DNA of 64,000 bases from Lepiota brunneoincarnata. Taxonomy: Eukaryota; Basidiomycota; Agaricomycetes; Agaricales; Agaricaceae. A model generated the notes under the pieces. It was not told the DNA's origin, searched no databases, and saw only the letters and a list, made by a program, of their open reading frames with translations. The stretch lies in assembly GCA_023014365.1 (NCBI GenBank), contig JAEBUN010000006.1, positions 620,001 to 684,000 on the forward strand. Direction: 5' to 3'. Of this stretch, positions 52,954 to 63,679 are shown piece by piece. A program made the translations under genes and the position numbers. Within the stretch, counting starts at the first letter, position 1. Each line of letters starts with the position of its first letter.

Positions 52954-54511
52954 TATGAGCGAGACTACAGCAACCGATTACTGGTGAAAGCGACACCGAC
53001 TCGGATGGTTGTGTTTTAAGATGGCGGGTTTGCGGAAAGATATATGATGATCGAGTCATCCCCCATCTAGATGTGATCAACAATCAACGCAATGTGACTT
53101 GCAACCAGATAATCTAATCTAATCTCACCCTTCATCGGAAAACTTAGGGGATCAGGATGAGTTCAATCATGGTAAGTTGCGTACAACACCCTGTAATACA
53201 TGTATACTCATGAAAAAGCTCACCCAGAAAAAGCATGCGAGACTCACTTAACTGACAAGAGCAGAAGGATGATTTTTATTGAGTCAACTTCATACCGCTA
53301 CCATGTGTTCAGGTTTTGTAGGGGCTGACCCGTGTCGCAGATCAAGGCTCTATATCTCTCATATGTGTTCTGACTCCCCTACCATGTAATTGGGCCCTCC
53401 CCGTGCACTATTCGCTCAGACGCGCCGGCTTTTGTACGTACGCCACTCCCACACCTCATTCTTAACACTCGACCTTCTGATATGCACCTTCGGCGACAAG
53501 GCTCTCTTCCATAGACCCGAAAGGGACTAGTTTGACGATCATTCATTCCGATTTTTGTTTATCACAGTGCTATGACTCACTCCCACGAACCGCCAATCAT
53601 CTCGTTGAAGAGGCGGAGTAGTACTCAGTAGAAATGTGACATACACGGAAGGGGTTTGTTCTGTTTCATTTTGTACTTTGCCTATGTTATCGGTCGGACC
53701 ATCCCAGGCCTTTCATCAGACAGAGACATCTAAAAGGCAAACAACAGCAGCGTACATTGGTGGCATGAGAAAACGAAGAGTTGCTCTGGCTGATTCTTCC
53801 GACATTGCACGTGGACCGTTGACCAGTCCTCTAAAGAATGCATCCCCATTCGCCCGCGCATCCCAAGAATGCTCGCAGTGATTGGACTCTCCACTTGTGT
53901 GTATTCGTGTCCTGGGTGTTTGTCGACCCGCTGGACCTGTTGGGAAACCTAGTGTTCGTACTGTGCTAGATAATCATTTGGGGTTAAACATGGTTCGATC
54001 ATGAGAATGTGTTATAACTACTGATTGTGGCGGGCGCCGAGTTTGGTGGATTTCTTCGAGTTGCAAATGTTAACACGGTGGACGTGATCTGAGGAATAGG
54101 ACCTACCCCCAAGTTTCTTGACAAGTAGTTGATCCCCTTCAAGACAATCTCCTAATAATAAGTGTAGATCTCACTTCCGGCCCATTCAATTATCCATTCC
54201 CTTGTGTGACTTGCCGGATTGTCATCGGGCGAATCCATCTCCTCAAGAAATCCATCAAGATGTTGTAGGGTTGTATCCATCTATCTATCGATAGAGGATA
54301 GACAAGCAAACGTTCCCTACGTGTGGCGTTAACCTCGATCTCGCGCGTCAGACATTCACAGTTGTTTTCCCCTTGATACGAGTCCCGTGTAGCGACAAGT
54401 TCTCTTGCATACCCCTTGTTCCTCGCCCTATTTCGTCATTCTTGGATTCCTTGCAATGATTTGACCCCCCCTTTTTTTCTTTCTTTTTTTGGTTCTTGAT
54501 CCTCCCTCCTA
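52954..54511. other. Intergenic 1.56 kb; no gene recognised
   Basis: Includes the ILS1 promoter at its left end. A short repeat aatctaatctaatct lies near 53112-53126, and a T-rich block at 54470-54492. The only open frame of note (plus, 53636-53881) has no domain. No RNA gene recognised. Confidence 0.5.
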
Positions 54512-54823
54512 CTAATCATCTTCCCCGGCGCCAGCCGCCCGTTCCCTAAACCCTATATACTCTTTATCTATGAACAAAATCGTGCAATTCTCAGGCTCAC
54601 GGACGACAAGGAACGAATCGTACTCAATTGCTTGTCCGAGTTCGCCGTGGTTCTCGATGTTCGAGTGCAGTGTCCCAAAATTTCGGCCGACGTCGGCCAC
54701 CAATCTCGGTAGAATGCAGCATAAGCATGTATTTCGGGTGGGTCTGCCATTTTGCGGCGAGACAGGAATTGACGTCGCCCCCGCGTCAAGGTGATGACCA
54801 GAGCTCACTGTGCAGTTGAACAT
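54512..54823 (-). CDS. Possible small protein, 103 aa, unknown
   Basis: A single open frame with a true ATG at 54823 (MFNCTVSSGHHLDAG). The second half looks protein-like: VADVGRNFGTLHSNIENHGE, then IEYDSFLVVREPENCTILFI, ending RERAAGAGEDD. However, another minus-strand frame over the same region also has an ATG (MADPPEIHAYAAFYRDWW), so the coding frame is not certain; the real gene may splice between the two. No family recognised. Confidence 0.33.
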   Translation of the reverse strand: MFNCTVSSGHHLDAGATSIPVSPQNGRPTRNTCLCCILPRLVADVGRNFGTLHSNIENHGELGQAIEYDSFLVVREPENCTILFIDKEYIGFRERAAGAGEDD

Positions 54824-55816
54824 AAAAGTGACTTACTAAATTCCGCCTTGTCGGGCTGGGCGTCATCATTACAGAGTTGTGGCGGTGGCTCTTTCGCTCT
54901 CTACTTCGGCACCAAACTTACTTGGCCGACACCTGCAGCCAAAAGGCCATGCATTCACCCATCCCGAAAGATGGCTGCAAGGTAAGGGACATTGCTCACA
55001 TGGCGAATCACAAGAAGACCGGAAACAAGACAATGCGCCACTAGGTGTCATCACGCACAAACGCCTGCAGTAAATGGCGCCAAGAAACATTGATCTGAGT
55101 CCAGCACCGATCGATTCGAAGGTGTGAGCATACCCTCGAGTCCGCACTCGCAACATGCAATTTACCTAAGTATGAAGTGTTGCGAGTTTCCGTTGTATGT
55201 TGAAATATCCCCATATCATATTTCGGATCCACGGACATAAACGTCGATCAAAGCGCATGTCAAGGGAAGAGGACCGACACGCTGGATACAATGATTTTCG
55301 GTTATTAGCCTTTGGGACGACGCAAATGCTCCATGGACAATATATTTTGTGTGTGACGGTAGGAGTAGTTTGGTTTATTCGTCGATCTTTGTTAATAGTT
55401 CCCTTGCTTGAAAAAAATCGGATACAAGGTTGCTAATAGCCAGGCCCAAACGCCTGAACACCTCGGCCGCCGATGCGTTGATGCAACCATCGGGTTGGAA
55501 TATTCCATTGGTGCCCGATTCTGTACGCCTTAACTCAACATTTTACTCCGGATGTTGGTGCAGCTCAACCGGTTTCGGGACATTGGATCTGCAGCCAGAT
55601 TTTTCTTTCCAGAAAGACGATTCGGTTGGAAGGACCTGCGGGGTACTTAAGGCGAATGGGCTAGTTGCGGTGCATGCATATTGACAAGTTAACAGGTTCT
55701 CTCGAACTCAGCTGCAGTGATTGCGTGCGGGGAGGTCTCATGTATTGTCTTCGCGTATACATTGTATATACATTCCTGACAATTTGCGGACTACTTGGGT
55801 ACATGGAAAATATGCT
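54824..55816. other. Intergenic 1 kb; no gene recognised
   Basis: Only short overlapping open frames on both strands; none has a motif. The right end should contain the 3' UTR of the aldo-keto reductase gene. Confidence 0.45.
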
Positions 55817-57064
55817 TCAGGGAACATTAACAGGGTTCCAGCTGCAGGGCTTTCCCTGCTCGAGAGCATCCAACTTGGCCATATCCTCTTCGCTCAACTC
55901 GAAGTCAAAGACATCAATATTGGAACGAATTCGCGAAGGAGTACCGCTTTTAGGGAGGGGAACGTAACTGCAAACGCGATGCTAATTAGTTCTGAGTAAT
56001 GAGTTGCATGACAATAGGACGCACCCTTTTTGCAGGGACCAACGAATGAGGATTTGCGCAACTTCTTTGTTGTGCTAATGGACGTGTAAGCTATGTTGTC
56101 GGATGGCATATCGTCTCGGTTCCCTCATACCTTTTGTGCGAGTTCAGTGAACATGGGGTGAGATGCCCCCCGAATGATGGGGCAGTATGCTTGCAGGACA
56201 ATATTATTCTTCTTGCAGTATGCGGCAATTTCGTGCTGTTGAAGGAATGGGTGGATCTACAATAACATTGGTCAGTTAGAACCGGTTCAACGAAATTGCG
56301 CGATGCTTACCTCGATTTGATTGACGGCAGGGGTTTCCAAGCCGGCTTCCCTAATCTCTTCAAGGTGTTTTACCCCGCTGGATGCTGTGAGCTAGGGATA
56401 AAAGATGCGAGGGTGGAACACACTAGTTAGAAACGCCGACGGTTTTGATTTTCCCGGCTTTCTTGGCATCCAACAGAGCCCTGTACGATTCGATACGCTT
56501 CTCTTTTGAAATGGGATCATGGAGAAGGAAGAGGTCAATGTACTCTACAAGAGGAACCGGTCAGCTAAAGTCTTTCCTCAACCAAGGCGGACGTACCCAA
56601 ACCCCATCTCGCGAGCGACCCGTCAACCCCTTTGATCACATTGTCATATCCATAATCCTCGGACGCTATCTTGGTGGCTAATATTGTGTCAACAAAATCA
56701 AGAGTGCAGCACAAATCACAGGCACTTACTGGCGAAAATCTCCGCCCTTGGGATACCAGATTCGTGTATCGCAGCACCGCACTGGTCTTCGTTGCTGTAC
56801 ATTTGTGCTCCGTCAATTTGTCTTTGAGTAATTTAGCTCATCTCTGTATGGGTTGCGTCGGCCAGGCATACCTGTAACCAGCCTTCAGAGCTTCAAGAAT
56901 CGCGGATTTGGCATCTCCTTGGTTCAAGGCTCCAAAGCCAATGACTGGGAGGCTGGCGCCTAATCAATTGAATATTTAGCTCTGGAAATAAAGGGTGGGC
57001 CCAGGGGTGAGAGACACGCACCACTGGAAAGGATTATCGTCGGTCGGAGATTGAGTCCAGGCAT
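55817..57064 (-). CDS. Aldo-keto reductase
   Basis: NAD(P)H-dependent carbonyl reductase of the AKR superfamily. Many short exons hide it from simple open-frame searches. The ATG at 57064 gives [15 protein letters not shown]. The second exon reads [20 protein letters not shown] and the third [20 protein letters not shown], supplying the catalytic Asp and Tyr. [11 protein letters not shown] supplies the Lys, and [20 protein letters not shown] the His. KTVGVSN, the [20 protein letters not shown] block, QAYCPIIRG, and the cofactor loop [20 protein letters not shown] follow. It ends WNPVNVP. About 290 aa, normal. The divergence in the second exon (FGALNQGD in place of the usual FGTWQ) does not touch catalytic residues. 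Substrate unknown; closest in style to fungal AKR3/AKR5-like reductases. Confidence 0.88.
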
Positions 57065-57867
57065 CTTCGCTGGGGGTGTATTAGGAGTGGACGGGGGTTC
57101 TCTCGTTTGTGCTTTTGTACTCGAATAACGAACGAAATACCTGGGACCGGGGTATCAGGAGAGGGTCTGTACGACCCATAAGACTCGCCGGCTGGATCCA
57201 TTTGACGATCTCTGATGTCGTTGTTACTACGTTCACCATCGTGACCTGTTGCTCCCAAGTAGTCGGTGTGGGGTTACTTCCGTCGGCTAAGCCGGAAATT
57301 GAATTTCGCGTACAGTGAGCCGCTCTCACCAAGCCGTGTAAACCTCGGCTCGATGGTTGTCTGTCCAGCAGTTTTGGAACATGGCCCGGATGGATGGAGC
57401 GACAGCAATGATAAAGAACTCGGAGATTGCGCGTATGCGGTCTGATATGATGCAAGGGCCTAGAGAAGAATGGAAGTGATTCGTCGAATCAGGGACACCC
57501 CCAGCTGCCCAGCAATGAGATAAGACTTGGTCATGGGTCGCCGCCTTCCTTGCTGTGAAGGGCGGAAAGGGGGCGGGTTTGGTCCGTGCATGTCATGATT
57601 TTTCCGCATGGGAATAGAGCGCGCGGACGATGAGGCGAGGGGGGGGGGCCGAGACCGGGGTAACGCGGGGTCCTTGGAGGACTCCGGAACGCAGAATAGT
57701 TAATCTAATCACCCCTTCGACTTCGGGCTGGCCGAAGAATATTCCCTGCTGTCACGAGTACATCCCTCCCTGCGCCGGTCACACAGGCAACCTGTTTCTG
57801 GTCCAAGCACTCATCGTCATATCACCCGCTGCCACTCACGGGAACCGTTTATTCCAGTGTCTGGAAA
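57065..57867. promoter_or_regulatory. Intergenic between divergent AKR and TRAF-like genes
   Basis: 803 bp between opposed ATGs. Holds a 10-G run (57639-57648) and GC-rich sequence near 57560-57670. An apparent 124-codon minus frame here has no domain and is not called. Presumed promoters of both genes. Confidence 0.45.
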
Positions 57868-59872
57868 ATGTCGCTCTACACATACGTAGATACCCCAAAT
57901 TCCAATCTCGTATGTGTGCAGTGATTTGTATTCCATGCGACACGCTGACTATGAACTCTATCGCTCTTCTTGCTTTGTGATCATCCTCGGTCTCACTCTT
58001 CGCCTGTACTCTATAGGTCTGTTGTATCTGCCGGTATGTTCAATGCCACGCCTCTCCGTCGCCGTTCCCCTTTCTTTCTTAGTTCCTTCCCCTCGGTGGT
58101 CTGCGCCCTCGTTTTGTCTTGTTCGTGTGGACTGTACACTCATGGTCCTTTGGAATACAGGGTGCCTTTCACGGACCCGGCGACTACCCTCACCTGCGCG
58201 CATACCTTCTGCCGTGAATGCATCCTGCGTGCACTATCTCATACCCCGCTTTGCCCTGTTGATCGCTCGCCGCTCTCTGAAAGGGACCTGGCACCTGCGG
58301 ATCCAATCATCCGAAGTGTGGGTCTTATATCTCACTTCTGACTTGGCCATCGTCTTCGTCTACTTCTATATGTTTCCACTGGGCAGAAGTAGACGATGAT
58401 GTCATACGTTTCTTAGCGACTCATGTGCTGATTTGGCTGGGCATCTATAGCTGGTTGAAGAATTGAAGGTAGAATGCGTCTACCGCATTTCCGGATGTGG
58501 ACACGTTTGCCAAAGACAGTTACTACCTGCTCACCTCAGGGACGACTGCGCATACAGTCAGCTGGAATGCGAGGAAGTGGGGTGTGGAGCTGCTGTCACA
58601 AGGGTTGGACTAGGCGCACACCGCATGGAGGCGCATGGGTATGACGAAAAGGAGGCGAGCCAAGCTGGAAACGTCCTGGATGCAGGGGCAAATAGTGACG
58701 ACAACCACGTGCGTGGCCGATCTTGTTCTGTCGATACCTCGTTGCTCATAATCAATATCTTTGGGGGTGCAGGTCGCGTCCGCTTCAGAGCTGAAGGAAG
58801 CGGCGTCGATACCAGTCGACAACCAGCAAAAAACAATAGAATTACTCACAGAGCAAAACCTCCTATTGCGGCATCGAGTGGAAATGTTAGAAGGTGCCAT
58901 GCAAGTGATGAAAAGGGAAATGGGCGCTGTGCGGAATGCGCTTGGTCCATGGTTCCGAACACCTACACAATCACGATCACAGCTACAGCGACCTCACGCC
59001 ACCCAACGAACAGAACAGGGGGTATTTCCGGCGGGGGTTGTATTGGACATGAGTGCTGCAGGATCTCATGATAGCGATCATGAGAGCAATATCGTGCTAT
59101 CGCCATCCTCCTCGGTAGCGAATAATGTTACTGCGGCTTCCTCGCATCAACAAGGAGCCTCTAGGCTGTCACAGCAGACACAAGGGCCGGGGCAGGGCCT
59201 AGGGTATCTAGCTTCATCATCCTTACCTGGAGATAGTGGAACTAGCGGAGATGGGAGGGCTGACCCATTGGCAGGGTATTTTCCAGTGCCGAGTGAGTTT
59301 GGTATGTACGCGGGTGGTGGTGCAGGCGGATCTTTGCCCTTGCAAATGCAATATGGACCTCTTGGAGGGTTCATGCAGCATCAGGTGTCGGGAGTCGGAG
59401 GGGTTGGACCGGGAGGGCTACAAATGAATCCACAGGCTGTGACTCGGGTGGCGCCATTGGATCTGGGGACGAACCTAGTTGGGACATTGGAAGGGTTGAG
59501 GGAAAGCGTGGTTGGAGTTGCCGCGGGAATCGATTCCCTTGGAAGGAGAAGTGAAATCGCCTTGGCTAATGAAACTTTGAGATTAGGGGAGGAAGTAATA
59601 TCGCTGAGGGCTGCTGTGCATGGGCTAAGGATGCAGGTGAGTTCAGGAACGTTCTTTATTGGGAAACGAAATGGTAAAATTTGTAGATACATGCTATGAT
59701 GATGGAGAGGAATGGCCAGGTTTTAGGCGGAAACGAGGGGTCGGGCGTTGGGAATCTATGGATGGGTACCGGTGGGATGAATATAGGAGCGCAGGGAACG
59801 AACGTGATCCCGCCAGCCATCCCGCCAAGGATGTATCCATACGGTGGACCGCCTAGTATTACAAAACTGTAG
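57868..59872 (+). CDS. TRAF-like RING-finger protein (putative E3 ligase)
   Basis: RING plus TRAF-type zinc-finger protein with coiled coil, of the fungal TRAF-like group; probably an E3 ligase or signalling adaptor. Exon 1 (57868-57909) encodes MSLYTYVDTPNSNL. Exon 2 is a 17-nt microexon (58017-58033) encoding VCCIC plus two bases. Exon 3 continues RVPFTDPATTLTCAHTFCRE and CPVDRSPL, completing a RING whose last ligand is Asp. After an intron bearing a hairpin come the TRAF fingers (CVYRISGCGHVCQRQLLPAH, LECEEVGCGAAVTRVGLGAH) and a coiled coil (NQQKTIELLTEQNLLLRHRV, EMLEGAMQVMKREM). A Gly/Ser/Gln-rich region follows, then a second helix (EEVISLRAAVHGLRMQ). It ends GGPPSITKL. About 470 aa; no MATH domain seen. 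Convergent with the BAG gene. Confidence 0.85.
58356..58396. repeat. Intronic stem-loop in the TRAF-like gene
   Basis: Arms tcgtctacttct (58356-58367) and agaagtagacga (58385-58396) are perfectly complementary over 12 bp with a 17-nt loop. It sits in the middle of the intron between the RING and the TRAF fingers. Confidence 0.75.
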
Positions 59873-59982
59873 GATTCTAGCAGCGAATCAAATTTGCGGG
59901 TCCTGCTGGACAGTGTGGAGCTTGGTGAGGAGATGTATTGGTGGATAATGTAGAGTACACTGGGATTAGTTTCGGATACTGA

Positions 59983-60663
59983 TTAATGGGGTGGGGCAGG
60001 GCCGGAAAAAGCAATCCAGGCGGCGTCGAGGTTGTCGAGGAGCTCCTGGACCTCCTTGACGGCGGCCTTGCGCTCTGCGCGGGCAGTGGGCCAGTCACGT
60101 TCTGGGTCGATAGCGTCCAGGCGGAGGAGGGATTGGAGGAGGAGTTCGCCAAGGCGAATATGATCGCGGGGGGTGGGTGGTGGGTTGGCGGAAGAATCGA
60201 GGGCGGCAAGGAAGACACGAACGTCAGGAGTAAGCTGGGTGCGGACGGAGGCAAGCTCGGCTTGGATCAGGGCGATAGCGGCCTGCTCTGAGGAGTTACC
60301 AGCTACCGAGGATGGCGACGGGGGGAGTGGGGAATCGTGACCGATGAGGACGATGGTGGAGTGGGGGCCGAGGCGGTAAGCGGAGACTAAAAAGGGGTCG
60401 GTGAGCGGGAAGTACTTAATGTAGGGGAGAATGGGATGGGGGCTTACGGGGCGTGGCGTCGTCTTTCATGACTGCGCCAGCATGGACGAGCTTGAAGGCA
60501 TGGTCGGGGAGATGGGTTAGCTGGGCGAGACGGAGACGGATGTCTCGGAGGGGTGCATCTGGACCAGGGAAGTCGAGGGAAAATCTGAAGGGAAAGGTGA
60601 GCGAGTGAGCGAGCGAAGAGGCTACGTGAAGGCTGGCCTTTCTCGTTGCCACTTGACGAGCAT
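59983..60663 (-). CDS. BAG-domain Hsp70 co-chaperone with ubiquitin-like N terminus
   Basis: BAG proteins release nucleotide from Hsp70. Three exons. The ATG at 60663 gives MLVKWQRERPAFT, and an intron leads to FSLDFPGPDAPLRDIRLRLA. HLPDHAFKLVHAGAVMKDDA, a ubiquitin-like fold pattern, follows, and an intron after DDATP joins in phase to LSAYRLGPHSTIVLIGHDSP. The C-terminal half is the three-helix BAG domain: QAAIALIQAELASVRTQLTP, RLGELLLQSLLRLDAIDPER, and ERKAAVKEVQELLDNLDAAW. It ends SGPAPPH. About 190 aa. Head to head with PBS2 and convergent (110 bp) with the TRAF-like gene. Confidence 0.85.
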
Positions 60664-60755
60664 GTTGTGTGTTTGTTTCTCAGATCGGATTATGAGTATA
60701 TCAGTTCATGACGCATGACGTGAATTACTTCTTTGCTCTTCCCTCCCCCCCATCC
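60664..60755. promoter_or_regulatory. 92-bp shared promoter region with CRE-like elements, BAG / PBS2
   Basis: Between opposed ATGs lie two TGACG cores in tandem, 60709-60713 and 60716-60720. The second is a TGACGT half-site (60716-60721) as bound by ATF/CREB factors (Sko1, Atf1). A tatga/agtatat stretch (60690-60701) is AT-rich. Pyrimidine-rich sequence precedes the PBS2 ATG. Function inferred. Confidence 0.5.
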
Positions 60756-62738
60756 ATGGCCGACTCCCCTGCCCTCCCAAACGATGCATCTTGCAGTTCC
60801 ACACCCATCCCTCCCACTCTGCAGGCAAAGATGGCAGCTGTAAGCCTTCTTTTTCACTTCCCCCTTCCCTGTCTTTTTCACCCTCAACATCAACGTCTAC
60901 TCTCCCCTTAGATCGCCCAACGTGCAACTGCCCTCAACAACAAGAAGAATGATTTAGAGGCTCTTCAGCGCGCCGTTGCTGCTTCCTCCCGTGTTGCGGC
61001 ATCCGCAAATGCATCTCCTGTCCATTTTCCCCCCCATCCTGGTCTCACCCAAGCCCACACATACCCCATCCCCAACATCTACGGCGCGACTGCTACCGGC
61101 CGTGGCAGAGCGCCTATGGGTGGTATGGGTGGCCGCCGTGTACGCCCTAATCTCAACCTTCGGGACCTCGACAGCCCACCCACCACCAACGGCGACAGCA
61201 CAACCAGCGGCGACAACACCACCAACGGTGACAACACCACGAACGACGAAAATATCACCAATACCACTGCCACTGCCAATGCCACTGCCAATGCCAACGC
61301 AAACCCATCCCACCCCCCCAACAGGGCTCGTTTGGGCGCAGGACGCCCTCTGCCATTAGACGTTCCTCAGTCCGGCCCATCACAACCATCGAGGAGGCCT
61401 ATCGACTTTGGTTCGCCGTTCGCTAATTTCTCAAGGATCGTGTAAGTCTCTTGCTTCTTTTGACTCTCTTGCTTCGTTTTTACTCCAGTTCCCATCCACC
61501 CTTTCCAGCGATCCCTCCGGAACCCTGAATTTCAACGGGAAAGCCATCCTCCACGCAGAGGGCGTCAATTTCTCCAGCGGTGCCAAGTTTTCCATCAGCA
61601 TGGATCAGCTCCACCTTGATGAAGAGCTTGGGAAAGGCAACTACGGCACCGTCAAGAAGGTTCTCCATACCCCCACCAATGTATTCATGGCCATGAAGGT
61701 TCGTCGTTCTTGACGATTACCCCTCATCCTTGTCGTCATCTTTCTTTCCTCGTTAGGAAATACGTCTTGAGCTTGATCAGGCTAAGCTCAATAGTATCAT
61801 GATGGAGCTCGAGGTCCTCCATCGTGCCGTCGCTCCAGAAATCGTCGAATTCTACGGTGCTTTCTTTATCGAGTCTTGCGTTTATTATTGCATGGAATAT
61901 ATGGATGCGGGCAGTCTTGATAAGCTGCAGGGCTTTGGCGTCCCTGAAGGTGTTTTGGGTAGGATTGCCCGAAGTATGGTCCGAGGCCTCAAGTTTCTTA
62001 AAGACGATCTGAATATTATCCATCGAGGTTTGTTGTTCGTTCGCAGTCCTTAGCTATCCTCTTTGATTTTTGATATTCAGATGTCAAGCCAACCAATGTC
62101 CTCGTGAGTCGTCGGGGCGAGGTTAAGCTTTGTGATTTCGGTATCTCTGGTCAGCTCGAGAGGTCCCTCGCGAAAACCAACATCGGCTGTCAATCCTATA
62201 TGGCTGTACGTCGTCCCTTCCTCCCATCAGGTCCCTCCCTCCCTTGCTGATTGCCCGCCACCTAGCCTGAGCGAATCCAGGGTGAATCCCAAAATAATTT
62301 AGGGACCTATACGGTTGCATCCGACGTGTGGTCCTTAGGCCTGTCCATGATTGAAATCGGCTTGGGCCGATATCCATACCCTCCAGAGACATATTCAAAC
62401 GTCTTTGCCCAGTTAACGGCCATCGTACATGGAGATCCTCCTGAACTCCCAGAGGACAAGTATGGCTCCGCTGCTCGGGACTTTGTAGCAGGCTGTCTAG
62501 TTAAACGCCCCGAAGGCCGATCTACCTACCAGCAATTATTGGTAAGTGAAGAGGCATATTCCACCTACCCCCGCATATGATGATAACACGAGCTATGCAG
62601 GAACACCCATTCCTGTCCGAGGGAAAGTTGCGCGATGTCGATATCGTCGGTTGGGTGGAACGAGCTCTTCTTTACAAAGAGCAACAACGGGAGGAGCAAC
62701 GCGCGAAGATGCTCGCGCAATTGCACCTGTCGGCATAA
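60756..62738 (+). CDS. PBS2: PBS2-type MAP kinase kinase (HOG pathway)
   Basis: Dual-specificity MAPKK that activates Hog1 under osmotic and other stress. The ATG at 60756 gives [21 protein letters not shown] disordered head contains an Asn/Thr-rich repeat (61181-61304) and [20 protein letters not shown]. The region just before the kinase ([20 protein letters not shown]) is Pbs2-typical. Kinase motifs: [15 protein letters not shown] (P-loop), [12 protein letters not shown] (Lys), [40 protein letters not shown] with the Ser/Thr activation pair in [31 protein letters not shown], and [20 protein letters not shown]. It ends QLHLSA. About 500 aa in seven or eight exons. PBS2 is favoured over STE7/MKK1 by the activation loop and C-terminal tail. 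Confidence 0.93.
61181..61304 (+). repeat. Asn/Thr/Asp-coding imperfect tandem repeat in PBS2
   Basis: Repeats of roughly gacaacaccaccaacgg encode units like TTNGD, TTSGD, TTNGD, TTNDE. They are followed by atgccactgcca units encoding ATANATANANAN. Low complexity within the disordered N-terminal part of PBS2; copy number is likely to vary between strains. Confidence 0.75.
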
Positions 62739-63391
62739 CGCTTCCCTCGCCAAGAGGCGAGATAGAGGGTGTACGATATATTGGTGATGTCTCCTCCCCC
62801 CCCCCCCCCCCCCTCCGGTCTGTCCTTTGTGCGGTTATTTTCGCCCTCTTCCACTCGCGTGTATAATTGCTTTGCTGCTGTGCTCCATCACTCGCTTCGT
62901 GATGTGCGTGGATGGTCAGGCTCATTCGTGCAATTTTCCCCTATCATTCCTTCGCCTGTGCCATATTGTCCTTCTGTGTATAAATTTATGGGTAGGTGAG
63001 CTTGGGCTTGTAATGTTGTCCGCCGGATAGGAGGCCGTCGTGGACTTGTGGGTCGGCTCTACCGTATCGGCTGCCAATTGGAACGCTGTGCATACGAGAT
63101 TGATTCGTTCGATCCGTGAGCTTCTCGCCGTCGACAAGCGTTGCGATGAACATAGCGATACTGTCGGTATGTCTAAGATGGGGTTCCTCCACGAGAGAAC
63201 AACTCATTGGACTGGTAAGTTCGCGTTAATCATTGGTCGTTGCGAAGATGGTTGACCAGGTGCCCCCTCACTTACGGGTATTATATGTTGTCAAAGCATC
63301 CCGCCCTCTCGCTCCCCCCCATATATATCATGCGCTTGGACATCCCACTGTGGACATTACGCTCCCGCACCCCTTTGCCTTTTAGTGTCTC
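62739..63391. other. Downstream of PBS2; 18-C run; no gene assigned
   Basis: An 18-C tract at 62796-62813 lies 58 bp after the PBS2 stop. Plus-strand sequence from about 63040 to 63213 (VGSTVSAANWNAVHTRLIRS, EHSDTVGMSKMGFLHERTTH) is open without an ATG at its start and ends near a gtaagt donor. It may be an exon of the gene that follows, but I could not join it. Confidence 0.45.
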
Positions 63392-63679
63392 ATGGGCCCT
63401 TTGGGTGGCCATGAGCATCGCCCTCTCTGCTATGCTTCCCTTCTCATATCGCGATCCGAAACTCCTTCATTCGCCCTTCGTCGTTTCGATGTGGAAAAGA
63501 CCGCCACCTCGTGCCTATACAGGTGGTGCACTAGCTGCCCGGTAATTTTCGCCAAGATCGTCGAGGTCGGTGCCCTTCAAAAAATCAAACCTGCCTTACC
63601 GCCTCTATGGTTAGAGCACCCTGCTGTCCGCGTAGATGTTCTGGGACGAGCGTCAGATAATGCGGGTGAAGACTTGTGA
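63392..63679 (+). CDS. Possible exon of an unidentified gene at the window edge
   Basis: A 95-codon open frame with an in-frame ATG at 63392 (MGPLGGHEHRPLCYASLLIS). It is preceded at once by a strong acceptor-like tract (cccctttgccttttag). It continues SFALRRFDVEKTATSCLYRW and VIFAKIVEVGALQKIKPALP, then PLWLEHPAVRVDVLGRASDN. The composition is protein-like but no family was recognised. Further coding probably lies to the right: another frame at about 63740-63985 reads GSAVFGTVSQPIIPSSTQ. Low confidence in boundaries. Confidence 0.33.
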   Translation: MGPLGGHEHRPLCYASLLISRSETPSFALRRFDVEKTATSCLYRWCTSCPVIFAKIVEVGALQKIKPALPPLWLEHPAVRVDVLGRASDNAGEDL

